From positions 2,170,001-2,234,000 of the forward strand of contig JAJNNX010000002.1 in NCBI GenBank assembly GCA_023159155.1: DNA of 64,000 nucleotides, in the 5' to 3' direction. The notes below the pieces were generated by a model. It was not told the DNA's origin and made no database searches. It saw nothing but the letters and a program-made list of their open reading frames with translations. This document shows positions 1 to 12,602 of this stretch, one piece after another (within the stretch, counting starts at the first letter, position 1; every line of letters starts with the position of its first letter). This stretch comes from Ustulina deusta. Lineage: Eukaryota > Ascomycota > Sordariomycetes > Xylariales > Xylariaceae. The position numbers were made by a program, and so were the translations under genes.

Positions 1-1544
1 TGGTACCAAACCTTATACACTGGAGAGATATATAAGCATCACATCGCGAGACGGGTTCTGATATGGTATTCTGGGGTATAGGCTTGGCTCTTCAACATAG
101 GTATTCCCCAGCGAGCTGAAAACCCAAGGCTAAAGAGGTTGTTACAGGTGATTTGAACAGAGACCTGCCTGCCTATCTCGGTGAGGCTGATCTGATTTTA
201 GAATGTTTCGAGCACTGGGCGGTTAAATCCCTGTAGATAGCGAGCGGACATAAGGGTCACATAGAGCCTCATTCCCTTTTTGGGGGGGTTAGAGAAGACT
301 GGCGATACTACATACGAGACGGCACAATATGGAGCGGACTGGTCTTTGTAGCTTGAGTCTAGGCAACGACAGTCCTTTTTTCTGTAGGTCGACCGAAACG
401 AAACTATACCGCGCCGAAACTTGCTGTGACGAATGCCGACCGAATATGGCCATTGCAATTTACCGGCTTCGCTCAGTAAGTGACGCCGACGTTGACATAA
501 TCTGGCATCCCTTCGGTTGGATCATCACCTCCCTCCGCCGCCGAGCTTAGATTCGCTAGAGACTTACCCAGTCTATTATTACGGCTCGGCAGTGATATAG
601 GTATTACCTACGGTAACCTAATGCCGGATATAGAAACTCGTTTCAGCGATGTTGAAATGGTTTAGCATAATACAAGCATGTGCTACTTACTACCTAAGTA
701 ATGTGCCACATACGGCGAGCGACAAAGAGCCGTTAATAGGTCTCTCCCAGGTTTTATACCCTGAAATCGGCTGTCAGTGACTTATCTACATAGTCCAACC
801 ACATGTACAGGTACTGTTGTCCAGGGGTGGGTGTATAGACGACGTCTTCTCTCCATGCTCCTTTAATATACTGTATTCAGATCAAAGTCTGAGAGACCGT
901 AAATGAGATGTGAAGCTCATGATTCATTCAAGCAGGGCTCAACAATATCCCAAAAGGTATATTCATAATGTTGGTATCGATTAATAGTAGTCCAACCATC
1001 CATTTCCCGTTTGTTGGCAATCCAGCCCAGTCTTTAAAATTCGACACTGCGATGCTCGACGGGGCCTGATGACCCCTCGCTTAAAACCAATTCGTTCAAA
1101 TACCGCAACGCCCGATACAGGACCATATTACAGTGTGATCTATGATCGTGGCGATCCAATGCCACGATCCCAACATATCGCCAACCAACCCTTTTCAGGT
1201 GTCGAGGAATTCGAGATCAGCTATCATGGAGGCTAGAGGAAACCTCGCCTGGTAAAACCGATTCCTTTTAATGATCCTGGTATACTTGCTCCTAGGAAAC
1301 GCCATTTCCCCATCCGCCATCCTCGAATTTAAACAAAAAAAAAAACAAGCCATCCCCTCGATATCGTTAAGAGATGATTTCGTAGCGCATTTTTCAGGTC
1401 AATAAAAATATAGTATAACGCTGTACCGGGTAGAATGTGGCCGAATTCATGGTGCTAGGGGCTTAGGTCAAAAAGGTTGCCATGGGGATGCCCTATAGTA
1501 CAGGATTTCGGAGGTTGAGAGGAGCCAATATAGAATATGTTTCC
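1..1544. other. Intergenic region, no gene seen
   Basis: I see no supportable gene here. Open frames are under 90 codons, lack recognisable protein motifs and overlap one another on opposite strands. The right end holds the 3' flank of the adenylate cyclase gene on the minus strand. A short A-tract lies near 1331-1345. The left edge may carry the flank of a gene outside the window. Confidence 0.6.
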
Positions 1545-4500
1545 CTACTCTTGTTCTGTGTCGCTTCCCTCATCCCCGGAACTGTCGAGAGGGCCGTACT
1601 TCGCCTTGTACCTTTCAAGCTCGGCCATCTGTCTGGTGACGTGGTCGAGTATGGCTGTCATCGGTCCACGGAGATCTTCAAGTTGTTTGATAGGACCGCC
1701 ACCCATAGCAGTGTGCCGAAGAGCTAAGGTCGAGACACAAGTCTGTAAGAACTAGTCAGCAAATTGTCACGGTTATATGGGAATGGACATCTTACCTCGA
1801 TGCGGCTCACTTGGTGCTCCATGAAATTGAATAGAAAACGGTCTGTGACCTCGCCACCACGCTGCTTCATACGCTCGAGGAGCTCGGTTTCAGGAGGCTG
1901 CAAGCCTCTTCCTGACATCTCTTCTAGAGAGCTACAAAGCATCTCTAGGTGCAGACTAATTTTCCATAGGGACCAAATCATCTCTGGATCGATGCCAAGT
2001 TCACTCCCAGGCACAAGTCGTGCAGGCTGATCGGACAGACCGGCCGTCATCGTAGGAGCCATGTGGTAATCAATTCTGCAGGCAAGCGCATGTGGGTAAA
2101 GAGAATAGACATACTCGGGATTTTCGAGTCCCTTCAGCTTCCTCTCGCCCATTTCCTTGACCTCAAAACCTTGAGAGGTGAGTGATTTCAATTCCTTCCG
2201 GATAGCCAACGCAGTTGCTGTGTCATCAAATGCATCGTCAGAACTCATAGATCCAGTTCGATCGCTTTCTTGGTACGTCTCGAGGCACCGCTGAATTTCG
2301 GATATAAAATCTGCAGAAACTGCAATCTGACCGCCATCGGCAACTGCAGAAATACGAGAGGCTTTGTTAACCATTGGTCCAAAGTAGTCCATACGGCGAG
2401 TAACAGGGTCGACCTCGGCTACCGGCTCTCCATAATGAATGCCCATTCTGACAGAAAGGCCCTTGAAGATCAGGTTGTTATCTTTGTCCCAGATTTCCTG
2501 ACAGGAGACTGAATTGAGCACTTCGGACGGCCAATTCACCTCGAGGAGCTGCATCTGGACGGAGAAGCACCATAGTAAGGCGGATGTTGCAGTGGGGAAG
2601 GATACCATGAAAGCATCGCCTTCTGTCTTAACTTCATATCCACCAATTCGTCGGAGCTGCCGGCGCATGACCTCGTTGTGAAGCTTAATAGAGGACCTCA
2701 TGGCATCAGGATACATCTCCCACAGATTAGTAGAATTTTTGATATCTGTGAAAACGATTGAAGGTTTATCGATTGGTGCGGGCACCTCGGCTTCAAGTCG
2801 GTGCAAATCCGAGTCCAGAATCCCACCCTTTGGTTTCTTGCCTCGCTTTGGCGGGTATTGAAACTCGTCCGGAACACCTGAGGGGTATAGAGACATGCTC
2901 TGCCCCCTATGCAGACGTGTCGATCGCTCTTGTCGGCGCTTAAGATCGGCAACGCTAATCATCATTACCATAATCTTGCTAGTTGAACCATAGGCCATAG
3001 CAAGATCCCGCAGCTTCTGCGAAGCTCGCATGAGGTCACCTCGCTCGGACCGTGAGACGTCAACAATCAGCGCAGGTTTGAGATACTCCCATAGCTCCTT
3101 AGTTGCAATTACGATTGTTTCATCCTGGGGTGTTATTGTGACATGGTTGACATCAGGGGCCGCTTGTACGGCTGGCATTAGGTCAACATACCCAAAGGCA
3201 CGAGAGACCTCGAGGAGATCGTTCAATCTCCCTTGACGGGATACCCAACCACCCGCGTCTCGAATCCGTTGACGTTCTGTAGGCTCGGCTGGGTCGTGCT
3301 TCCGTGTCAAAATCTTATGAGAGCCATCTGACTGAATGAGCATTGCTTGTGCATCACCGACGTTGGCAATATACAATTCTTGAGATTGAAGGTATGCAAT
3401 AGTAGCAACGCCTCCTGAATTTAGATCCTCTTTGCTCAAGACTACAGAGGCTCCGGACCCGCGATGCACGCCCATTGGCCGTTTCTCTGTGTGCTCAATA
3501 GCTATTGTAACCAAATCTTTGTTAAGGGCAAGAAAAGCACGACGCAGTGCATCGGCAGGTCCTTCATTCTGGCGCGTTTTGAGAGCCTTCAATTCCATGG
3601 TGAATATATAACCGAAGTTCTCATGTAGGTACTTGGCGATCTTAGAACCACCACTAGAAAGAGCCTGGCCGTCAAATAAACCGAGAAGTGTTTCTGTATC
3701 CGATGAATTGAACCGAGGAACGACGAGGTCAATGGTAGATAGATGTTCATTTCTTCCCATCGTGTCTGCCATGCCATATGGAAGATGCCCTGCTAATGAG
3801 CCAGACGTTCTGACGCGACGGTCTTCGCTTTGATCAGGTATACTGGGTTGAGTAAGGGTCACATCCATTAACCCCAGGACGCGAAGGTTTAGCAGGCGGC
3901 TGAAATCGGTGTACTGCTCGCGATTCTGTGCAACAGTCCCTTGATTGTTCTGTTTGATTTCCAAGCGTTTGTTGCCTGACAAATTAAGGTAGCGCAGGTT
4001 GGGATTGAGATTCCAATTCCAATCATATGGAACATTAGAAATGTTGTACTTCAACGAATTGTTTCCACAATCAAGTACAGCAAGCTTCTTTGCCCTTGAA
4101 ATATCAGCCGGAAGGTTTGTAAACTTATTGTTGTTGATGTGAAGCACTTGAAGTAGACTGTATTCCTCTAAATCGTCAACAGGCAAGCTGGTTAGGTCGT
4201 TGCCCGACAGATATAACTCAACGAGCTGCGGCCAATTCTTGATACACCGCTGGGGCATATCGCTGAGGTCGTTATATGACAAATTGAGAACTCGCAGTTC
4301 ACTGAGAAGCGTGATTTGCTCGAATATATCGTCATCAATCTGATTGTCTGCAAGTATCAGCTGGCGCAAGGAGCCAGCGAACGTATTGGTTAGCCGACTG
4401 GAAAGACCAGAATCTTTCCTTGGCGCTCCTGATGGTGTCACGGTGCCATTCATTCCACTTCCCGTGGTGCTCCTGGAAACAACTGAAGTCTTGCGACCTC

Positions 4501-7500
4501 CTTTGCCATAGACAGACACCACCGAGCCTTTGCGGTCAGCCCCAGAAGCAGCTGGGTTTGGCCCAACGCTGAGGAGTGTACTTGAAGCTTGACTGGGCCT
4601 GCGTGACCCATCAGGTAACAGATCTTCGTCACTAGGGTTCTGAGACGAAGGACCAACTGGTGGTTGATGGCTGATAACCGGGACGGTCGTTGTCTCTCCG
4701 GGCGGCTGAGGTTGACGAGAGGCAGGTTTCGGAAAGTTCTCGAGGACATTCGAAGATGCATTGAGAGTTTCCAGTTTGTTGGCCCACCATATATCCATCG
4801 GTAGTTTCCGAATATTGTTTCCTCTGACATCTAGAATCCTCAATTCTGTCAAGCAGCCTATTTCTGGTGGAAGCTCGCCAACCAAATTGTGAGCAATACT
4901 GAAATGCTCTAATCTCCGCAGATTACCAATCGTGCTGGGGAGGGACACGAAGTAATTGAAGTCTAAATTGAGTCGCTCTAGGTTGACCATGTTATTAAAC
5001 GCCCCATCAATACTTGCAAGTTGAGCATCTGATAGGTTAAGTAATTTTAGAGTCGGCACTGGATTCACGATACCGAACTTTGTGAGAGGATTTCTATTGA
5101 GCTTCAGGCTGCGGACTCGTTCGAAGCTACCCACGAATTGTGATAACATGTTGTGGTCCGCCGTTAGCACTTCTAATTTGGGCAGCTCAGATATGACATC
5201 GATTGAAGTCAGTGCGTTGAATTTGAGATCTAACTCGCGAAGATTAGACAAACGGCTGAATGTGGACGGCAAAGATCCCGCCAGTCGATTGTTCGTCATT
5301 ACGAACTTTTCCAGACTTCGAAGACTCCCGATTTCATCAGGAAGTGACGCCACTGAATTGAAGCTGACATCGAGATTAACGAGGCTCTCTAGCTTGCATA
5401 GGGTGACTGGGAATTTGTCTAGAAAATTTGAGGATAGGTTTAAAACGCGAAGAGATTTGAAAGAGCCGAAATCCGGTGGCAGACTCTTGAGACGATTGTT
5501 GGCAAGGGTTAGCCTTAGGATTCCTGTTAGGCGGGCGAGTTCAGCGTGCTCAACCTCTTCTAGCCGATTATTAGACACATCGAGCAGCGTCAGTCTGGTT
5601 GCTCTGCTTATACTGATAGGAAGTTTCCGCGCCTCGTTACTGGCATACTTGATGTCGCGCAGTGAAGGGCATGATTGGATGAAATCCCGAGGAACGTCGA
5701 GGGAAAGATTTCGCGAAAGGTTCAACGAGATTATCTCATTGGTCTTTGAATACAAGGTGATCGGAATCGTTATTAAATTCCGGGCAGACAGGTCGACATG
5801 GTTAAACTTGGCCGCCCTCCCACCAAGTCCCAGGTCGTGTGGGGTGGCGTTGAACGTATTATCTCTTGCAGACAGGAATAGGAATCGACACAGGTAGCCA
5901 TTGTCCTCACGTCCAATATCTTCTAACCGATCTTTCTCTTCATACCCAGCTTGTTGCAACAATCTCTTCTGTATTAAGAGTGGTCGTTCTGCAGGAGCGA
6001 GTATCCGACATAGTTCATGCTTCTTCAGGACGATGTGGTAGTTCTCCACGCCTTCAGTTATCAAGGTCTTCTTTACGACTTGGTTCACAACATCGTTCAC
6101 AGTTGCGCTGAGCGGCAGCTGTACCGTAGCAAAAGAGCCGTCGGAACGGAAGACACGGATGCAGTGAGGAGCGCCCTTTTCTTCGACTCGTGGGGGCGTT
6201 CCCACGTCATCATTTTCTGGGGTATGGGCATTTCTTTCTTCAGCAGTACGACGGACAGCCCAGCTGTCTGGGGCATTCCAGGCCCCTCCGGGTTTCGTCG
6301 TCGCCGACATAGGTTCAGGCAAAGGTTCCAGATCCGAGAATTGGAACATAGCAGGATCCATAGGGGTAAGGGGAAGCGGGCGAGACAAGATGCCCTCCAT
6401 ATCATTAAGATTGGTGTCTAGGTGAAACATGGAATCTTTGTCATTCTTGTCGGTGGGACCGATGAGCTCATCGGTATCGTCGAATATTTTATATGGACGA
6501 GACTTCTTGCCGAACGGAAATTTATTATTGAAAGTTGCTTGTCGAGACGCGGTCATCCGTGGCTCTCGGTCGATCTCTAGACTAGGCAAGGATTTCTCGT
6601 ATGGCGACTGCGTTCCGCGGGTCAAATCTTGCCTCGAGGTCGAATGCACGATGGACCGGGAACCCGGTGCATTTCGATGGCGACCACTGTGACCATCATC
6701 TTTCGGCTTACGTCGCAGCCGGTCCAGAAAGCGAGGCTTTCCGTGTCCACCAGGTGAGACCTGTCCGTCGACCGAAGCTAGCCTACTGCCGGTGCTATTG
6801 CTGCTCGGTGCAGGGCTTTGTGCACGGGAGCGCATGCCAGTCGCAGTGGACCCCCCCCGTTCTTTCATAGTATTGGCATTCAAGGCAGAATCTTCTCGGC
6901 TTGTATAAGGCCGCAAGCCGCTGGGTTCATCGAGACTTTTGTTGTGACGGTGATGACCGGGCAAGTGGACCATTGAATGATTGGAACGATAAGACGATGA
7001 CGCCTGGGCCATCAGGTTCTGGCTGGAGCTCGCGCTATCTTGGTGCGTCTGGGTATAGCGTTCCTTATCTGGGCCGGATAATATGTCACGAACAGGGGCC
7101 TCGCCGTACTTGGCAATGTCATCTGCTTCCTGGTATAAAAATGGCACGACATCACTCGAGGGGATGGGCGTTCGAGGCCGAGAAGATGTTGGCGATGGTT
7201 CTCGTGTGTGGTCGGTCGCATTGGAATCGTTCCTGCCTCGGCGCGGTCGGCCAAATGAGTACGAGCGCTGCTCCTTGACCACTGGTGGCGCAGGGGGCAA
7301 GCTCGTCTCGGACCCATCGCGACCCGGAAATTCTTCCCCGAAAAAGCCCTGGAGCTTCTTCAGCCCACCTCGGCCGCTACTATTCCTCGACCCTTGGCTG
7401 CTCGCCGTGGTAATGCTCGCGAGCGAGGGGCGTCGTTGGTCGTCGAAATAGGGAATGTCGGGCGAGTCATTGTTGTTCGGGCTTTGGCCATGTCGGGATG

Positions 7501-8274
7501 GGCCGAGTCGGAAGGCTGGCGACAATTGGGAGGGCGTGGAGAGGTTGTCGCTGGAGTCGTTATAGAAACTAGTGAAGGCGGTCGGCGATGCGGCCGCACC
7601 AGGTCCTCCGTTGGCCGACATCCAGGGCACTACGGTCGGGGGGGCATTTGGGCTATTCGCAGGAGGCTCTCGGTGGATCTGGGGTAGGCGACCGCCGGAG
7701 GGTTCGAGGACGGCGAGGTCACGACGATAGTTGGCAAGGTCGCTCATGCGACGGTTATCGAGGAGGGAGCTCGCGGAGGCAGTCGAGGCGGGGGACAAAG
7801 CGAAGCGATGGCCGCTTGGCGACGTAGGAGAGATCTGCAAATCCTCTTTGTGCGGCCTGGGGAGGCTGCGGTTAGTTGAAAGTGTGCCTTTAGTTTCGCC
7901 CTGCCTTTGCTCTGCACGCAATCCTGGACCCTGTCCATCCGGTCTGCCCTAAAAGAGATAGGGCTGTCCAAGAATAAAACTCTCATGGTGGGGGCGAAGA
8001 ATGTGATGTGAACGAACAGACAGGCGGCACGGCGTTGAGGGTGGTGTCCGAGTGTCGCCGTCCCGCCTCCCACGGCCGAGGGAACTGTCTAGACTAGATT
8101 GGAAACGCACCTAAAGCGACCGTTGTCACTGGTCTTGATGGGCCGCGGAGTAGGCTTGGTCGAGGCGGACGAGGTGGATGCGGAGCGGTTGGGCATGGGT
8201 GCCTTCATGGTGGTGTTGGACATCCCACTGCTGGAGCTCACGGCGGAGCTGGCGCAGCCATCGTCCCTCGTCAT
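1545..8274 (-). CDS. cr-1: Adenylate cyclase (Ras-associating, LRR, PP2C-like, class III cyclase)
   Basis: Makes cAMP from ATP and feeds the cAMP-PKA pathway, normally at the plasma membrane. Three exons on the minus strand, 8274-8111, 7943-1796 and 1742-1545, give 2169 aa with all phases closing; introns are 167 and 53 nt. The start is the first ATG of the open frame, and a stop lies upstream of it in frame. The N-terminal ~640 residues are Ser/Pro-rich and probably disordered. Then come a Ras-association domain (~645-745), a long leucine-rich repeat array (~760-1400) split by a low-complexity Ser/Gly segment, a PP2C-like domain (~1450-1720) and the cyclase domain (~1780-2000). The cyclase domain shows FTDIKNST, KTEGDAFMVSF, GIHYGEP and DYFGPMVNKASRI. 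The PP2C-like region reads GLFDGQA, not GxFDGHGG, so phosphatase activity is doubtful. Length and order match fungal Cyr1/CR-1/MAC1. Confidence 0.96.
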
Positions 8275-8305
8275 TGTCACTCGCACGCCGGTGCTCGCAG
8301 CTAGA

Positions 8306-8323
8306 TCAATGATATGACGCCAT
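8306..8323 (-). other. Short upstream ORF before adenylate cyclase
   Basis: A five-codon ATG-initiated frame encoding MASYH and ending in TGA lies 31 nt upstream of the adenylate cyclase start, in a different frame. If the transcript starts above 8323, this is a uORF that could lower initiation on the main frame. The transcription start is not visible from sequence, so the role is inferred. Confidence 0.35.
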
Positions 8324-8928
8324 TAAACTGGGAGCGCGGTCATTTCGGTGCCAGATGGAGGGGAAAGGGTGCGTGCGTCTGTGAGTCGCGAGTCGTGTGT
8401 CGGGCCAGCCTTGATCGAGGGAGACGTTCGTGGTAGGTAGGATTTAGGTGGTCAGCGACCGTGTGCTTTTTTCTCTTTTTTTTTTTTTGCTTCCGTAAAG
8501 TGCAGGTCTCGACTGAGGTAAGCGAGAAGTGGTGAGCTGGGTGGTGAGCCGGCCGAGGTCGTAGAGAGATGTAGATCACAGGCGCATGCAGCGGTATACA
8601 CGTCGCTAGCTCTACAATCTACTCCTACTAGGCGACTACATCCGAAACACCTGCCTAGCCTGAGGGGGTGTCGGTTGGTGATAGTCTGAACTAGCAGTCC
8701 GGTAGTGTAGAAAGGATGGTTGGTGATGGACTCGAGGCACAATTTACCTGTGGAGACTCGGCTTGTCTGGGGAAGCAAGAAACAATACCTAGAATGGACC
8801 ACGTCGTCGCTGGGTACTTACCTACAGCACTGCCGAGTGGCGGGCGAGCTCTTACTGTGTCTGCCTTGGAGCTGTTAGTCTGCTCCCTCTATTTTGTGCG
8901 GTAGCACTGTAAAATATACTATAATTAA

Positions 8929-8985
8929 CACCTACCTACCTATTTAAGTACTTACCTGGGCAGTAGGTGGGTAAGTAGGTAGGTG
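8929..8985. repeat. ACCTA/TAGGT inverted repeat
   Basis: CACCTACCTAC at 8929-8939 is matched by its exact reverse complement at 8975-8985, giving an 11-bp stem around a 35-nt loop. The surroundings carry further GGTAAG/CTTACC and TAGGT copies. Similar motifs recur in other intergenic parts of the window. Confidence 0.7.
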
Positions 8986-10437
8986 GGTTAGTGGGACTAG
9001 CATCAAGGTCACCTCTACTTATTCTTACCTTGTGAGTTGCGCTTGCGACTACCACTATAGGTACCTGGTAGTTGCCGCGGAGTTGAGTGATCCAGGCAGG
9101 CGGGCGGGAACAACGGCACTTTTCAGAAGTATGGAGTATCGGGTAGGAGGTAACCTAAAACCCCATCCCTGGCGACACATATAGGAGTTGTTTCGCCCGT
9201 CGAGGCGATTTCATCAGCCATCCGAGATTCGATTTACAATACGTATATATAAATGCAAGTACATTCTGCTTCTGATGATGTAACGCTTTTACGCCAAGGT
9301 TGATCTTGTTGTTGACGCTACAGCAAAACTCCAATGAGTCAAGTCGTCCACTCCGTTCCTTGGCCCTCTCTTGCCTGCCGGTCCTGCTCGAGTCTGAGGT
9401 TGTCTCATGAACTTTCGGATAGGACTTCTTAACTACCCAGGCAAGGTTATTGGTCCACATGTAGTGTTTTTAGAAGCAACTTACCCACTGCGCATCATGA
9501 GACATCTCGCCAAGGACTTGCTAGCGCGGAACGAAGTTACTAACCTGAGTACTGCGTATATATGTCCTGTGTCCCCGAATATCATGAATTGCAGACTCCG
9601 TTATACCTTACTTGGTGTTCCGGCGTTGTTTTTCGGCGGCAACAACCTTACTGACACGTGTGGTTGAAAAAGCTATATATAGTTAATGAAGTGAGGTTAT
9701 GAACTATACTAGGTACCTGTGTAGTACGCTTGATGACATGAGGTCTTAGCCATAGGAATTCACTGTTCAGTGTTAGTGTATAGGTACATGGACCGTCAAG
9801 CGTGGGTGTCAAGGACGACGCTCGATAAATGTTCAGAAGAAAGTGTCGAGACGATACCCAACAACCACGTTAGGAGATCGGCTGAGGTATGGTGCTGCTA
9901 TCAAGAACAGCCTCACTTCCAAGGTTCGTTAGTTCCACCGTCAATCCATGACGCCTACATAGTCGCATTTCCCTCGACGGCTAGGCGTTAGAATCCCCAC
10001 TCTTAGTATCGAGGTGGGTATTAGTCATAGTTCTTACCTTACGTGTGCCTACAGTAGAAATATTGCTTTTGACGACGCTGCGCCGCAGTACTTACATCAT
10101 TCTGTCGGTGTTTTATAAAAGTCAAGACACCTACGAACAGCCAATTTGCAAGCACGTCTACAAAATAAGCGATGCCCAATGTGTAGTTTCCGAGGATACA
10201 GTTATTTTTAGGAGGCGAAGGCCGCTACGATATGGAGAAGCAAGGCCGCAAATAGGGGGGCAAGTGGGAGTTTTGCAACGAGTTAAACAAGAAGCGATTG
10301 ACGTACGTGAGGTAGCAATTGCGCAGACTATGTTATGCAGACTTTTTTATTATTGAGTTTTTCCAAAGGCCATAATGTCCGGGGGGGTATCAGTACAAAA
10401 GCAGGCAGTGCATACATGCTAATTAGCATATTATTCT

Positions 10438-11844
10438 TCATGATAGCTGGGCCATCTTAGCCTCAAGTTCCTTGACCCATCCTTCGATCACCTTCATGTT
10501 TCTAGACATGGAAGTCTCGCCTTCACTCATTGCTTCCTCAATCTTCTCCAGGCCCTCCCTCCACTCTTTTATATCTGACGCCATTTCGCTCTGAGACTTC
10601 TCGATGCGCTCAAGCGTGTCACTAGCCGTTGCTGCATCGGTGTGTATAGTCCTCAGCGAGCGCAATCTGTCCAGCAAGGGCGGCAATAGAGGCGTCAGGC
10701 TCTCAATAGTGGGGAGTGTCCCGTACAGGGCATTGATCTTGGCGATTTGCTCTGCATCATCGGCTTCCACCGTAGGGCCACCCGCGGAGGACAGCTCCTC
10801 TTGAGCTACCTTGGCAGCTTTTCTAGACTTCTCCAACTGCTCAGCTTCTTGTGTCAATGTTCGTACCCTGCGACTGATACTATCGAGCGATGAAGTAGAT
10901 GCCTCTGATAGAGTTATGATTTGGTTCTGGAGTGTCTCGAGTGTCGGCAGAATGGCGCGAGGTAAGCCATTGCCCTCGAGGTCGGGAGTCGCAGTTGAAG
11001 AGATACCAATTGCCTTCTCTAGGAGAGCAAGCCGCCAGTCGAAATCAGCAGCCTTCGCAAGCGCATGGCTTTGATCATAGCTAGGCGCGTAGGTAACGGT
11101 ATAAGTGGCATTGTCCACCGACGCAAATGACACGCCTTCTGGCGACTTGGTGGGCTCGCGCACAGGCCTTGCAGGTCGAGCTCGGGAGCCTAACACCTCT
11201 TCAGGTTGCGTCTCCAACTCCTCCAATGCCTGACTAAGTGTCACAAGCTCTGTATCATCTGATGGCGCATCCCCGAATTCTGCCCTTTGTTTACCGTATT
11301 CCTCTTTTGCTTCCTGAATCTCGCGCTTCAAACGTGCGATCTTTCTTTCTAGGGGTTCGCCATCTTCTTCGTCACTCAGATCCCCGATTTCGGCGGTGCC
11401 GTCTTTGAGGACTCGGTGCCTTCTGCTCGAGGCTCGGTAGGATTTACGCTTTCCGTTTACTCGATCGGAGAAGTCTATATCCCGAGCATCAACCTGGGAG
11501 GGCATGAAGCGTGACCGAGCTTGGTCTAGACGAAGTCGTGAGTGGGATATTCCAGGCCCATCCGTGTCATCGTCATCATCGTCATCAAATTCATTGTCTG
11601 ATGGCGACCTATCGAGTGTTGTCTAGAGACAGGTGTTAGTTGTCTTCCGTACTGGCTTGGCAGCAGGAATGGTGCTTGCAGCGGTGTTCGTACAGGAATG
11701 GTTGAGTTGTCGTCGGTTAGCTCTGGGGTCTCGTAAATATCGGGAGCAGAGTCCTGATGAAGATTAGTAACAAACAGCACAAGGGCTTGGAGGAGCTTAT
11801 AATACCAGGTCAGGCAAGTCGGCATATTTTCGATTGACAGCCAT
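10438..11844 (-). CDS. DCTN2: Dynactin subunit 2 (dynamitin, p50)
   Basis: Structural subunit of dynactin, the activator of cytoplasmic dynein; p50 links the p150 shoulder to the Arp1 filament and is needed for nuclear and vesicle transport along microtubules. Three exons on the minus strand (11844-11806, 11753-11694, 11622-10438) give 427 aa with introns of 52 and 71 nt and intact phase. The N-terminus carries the family signature KYADLPDL followed across intron 1 by DSAPDIYETPEL. An Asp-rich stretch and RLDQARSRF come next, and the rest is charged and coiled-coil-like. The first exon is only 39 nt, so a start at the internal Met at 11505 would lose the conserved N-terminus. The gene is divergent from the RTC4-like gene. 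Confidence 0.93.
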
Positions 11845-12602
11845 AGCAGGATCTTTGACCTTTATCGGTGTACAAGGAGGCAGGTTAGGAGGCAGCTGGT
11901 GGGGTTCAGAAGATGTGATAAATGCAAATGCGTGTTGTCAGCCCGAGAGCTTGTTAGAGGTCTGGAGGTAGGTAGTAGGTGTACAGTGTACTAGGTAGTA
12001 CCTAATTGTTATTTGATAGCTTACGTGCACCCACATAAGTACATCTTAATGTAGGTAGGGCACCAGAGCTTATCGGTGCTGGTAGCCTGGTAGGTACCTG
12101 CATGTTCTACAGTATACAAACCGTACATACTGTATTGGACAAGTCAGCGAACTCCACAGTAAATGAGACGACTTGCACTGTACGCGTACTCGCGCATTCA
12201 CTGCAGGTACTTCCTTAGGTAACCCCCAACGTCAGTTTCACGCGTGGCCTGTAGCGCCCGGATAGCAAAAGCCACCATAATAGCCTGGTGTCCTTGTTCT
12301 CACTCATGCTTTCCAGCAACACCCGTTTTTTGTCTGCACCTAAGATTCTGTGATTGTGAATCTTGATCGTCCTAATATCGGCTTCCTTCCTCTAATCCCC
12401 CAGGACCCTTGATTCTTGCAGCCAGGACTCATTCAGTTGTGAGCCTTCGGAGACACATAGACACGGATATATGCCCTTGGCTCGATTTCGCTGTGAGACC
12501 CTCCGCTCAGCTCCTGTCCAGAAAGCTGTTCATATTGGATGTGTCGGATAGTCGATCCCTCCTGCTGTTAAATCCCGGAATCCCGGGGGCAACCAAGCAC
12601 CC
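11845..12602. promoter_or_regulatory. Divergent promoter region, dynamitin / RTC4-like
   Basis: 758 bp between two divergently transcribed start codons. It contains several AGGTA/TACCT motifs (about 11960-12105) and no convincing open frame. It must hold promoters and leaders for both genes, but I could not place a TATA box or start site with confidence. Confidence 0.5.

Larger units (their letters stand above)
8287..10437. other. Intergenic region: adenylate cyclase promoter/leader side
   Basis: This 2.1 kb holds the 5' flank of adenylate cyclase and the 3' flank of dynamitin, both on the minus strand. It includes a T-tract near 8477-8489 and a cluster of ACCTA/TAGGT repeats with a perfect inverted repeat (8929-8985). 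Open frames are short and not protein-like. No RNA gene was recognised. Confidence 0.6.

Noticed and set aside
5082..5897. 271-codon plus-strand frame inside adenylate cyclase
   Set aside because: It is the antisense shadow of the leucine-rich repeat coding region.
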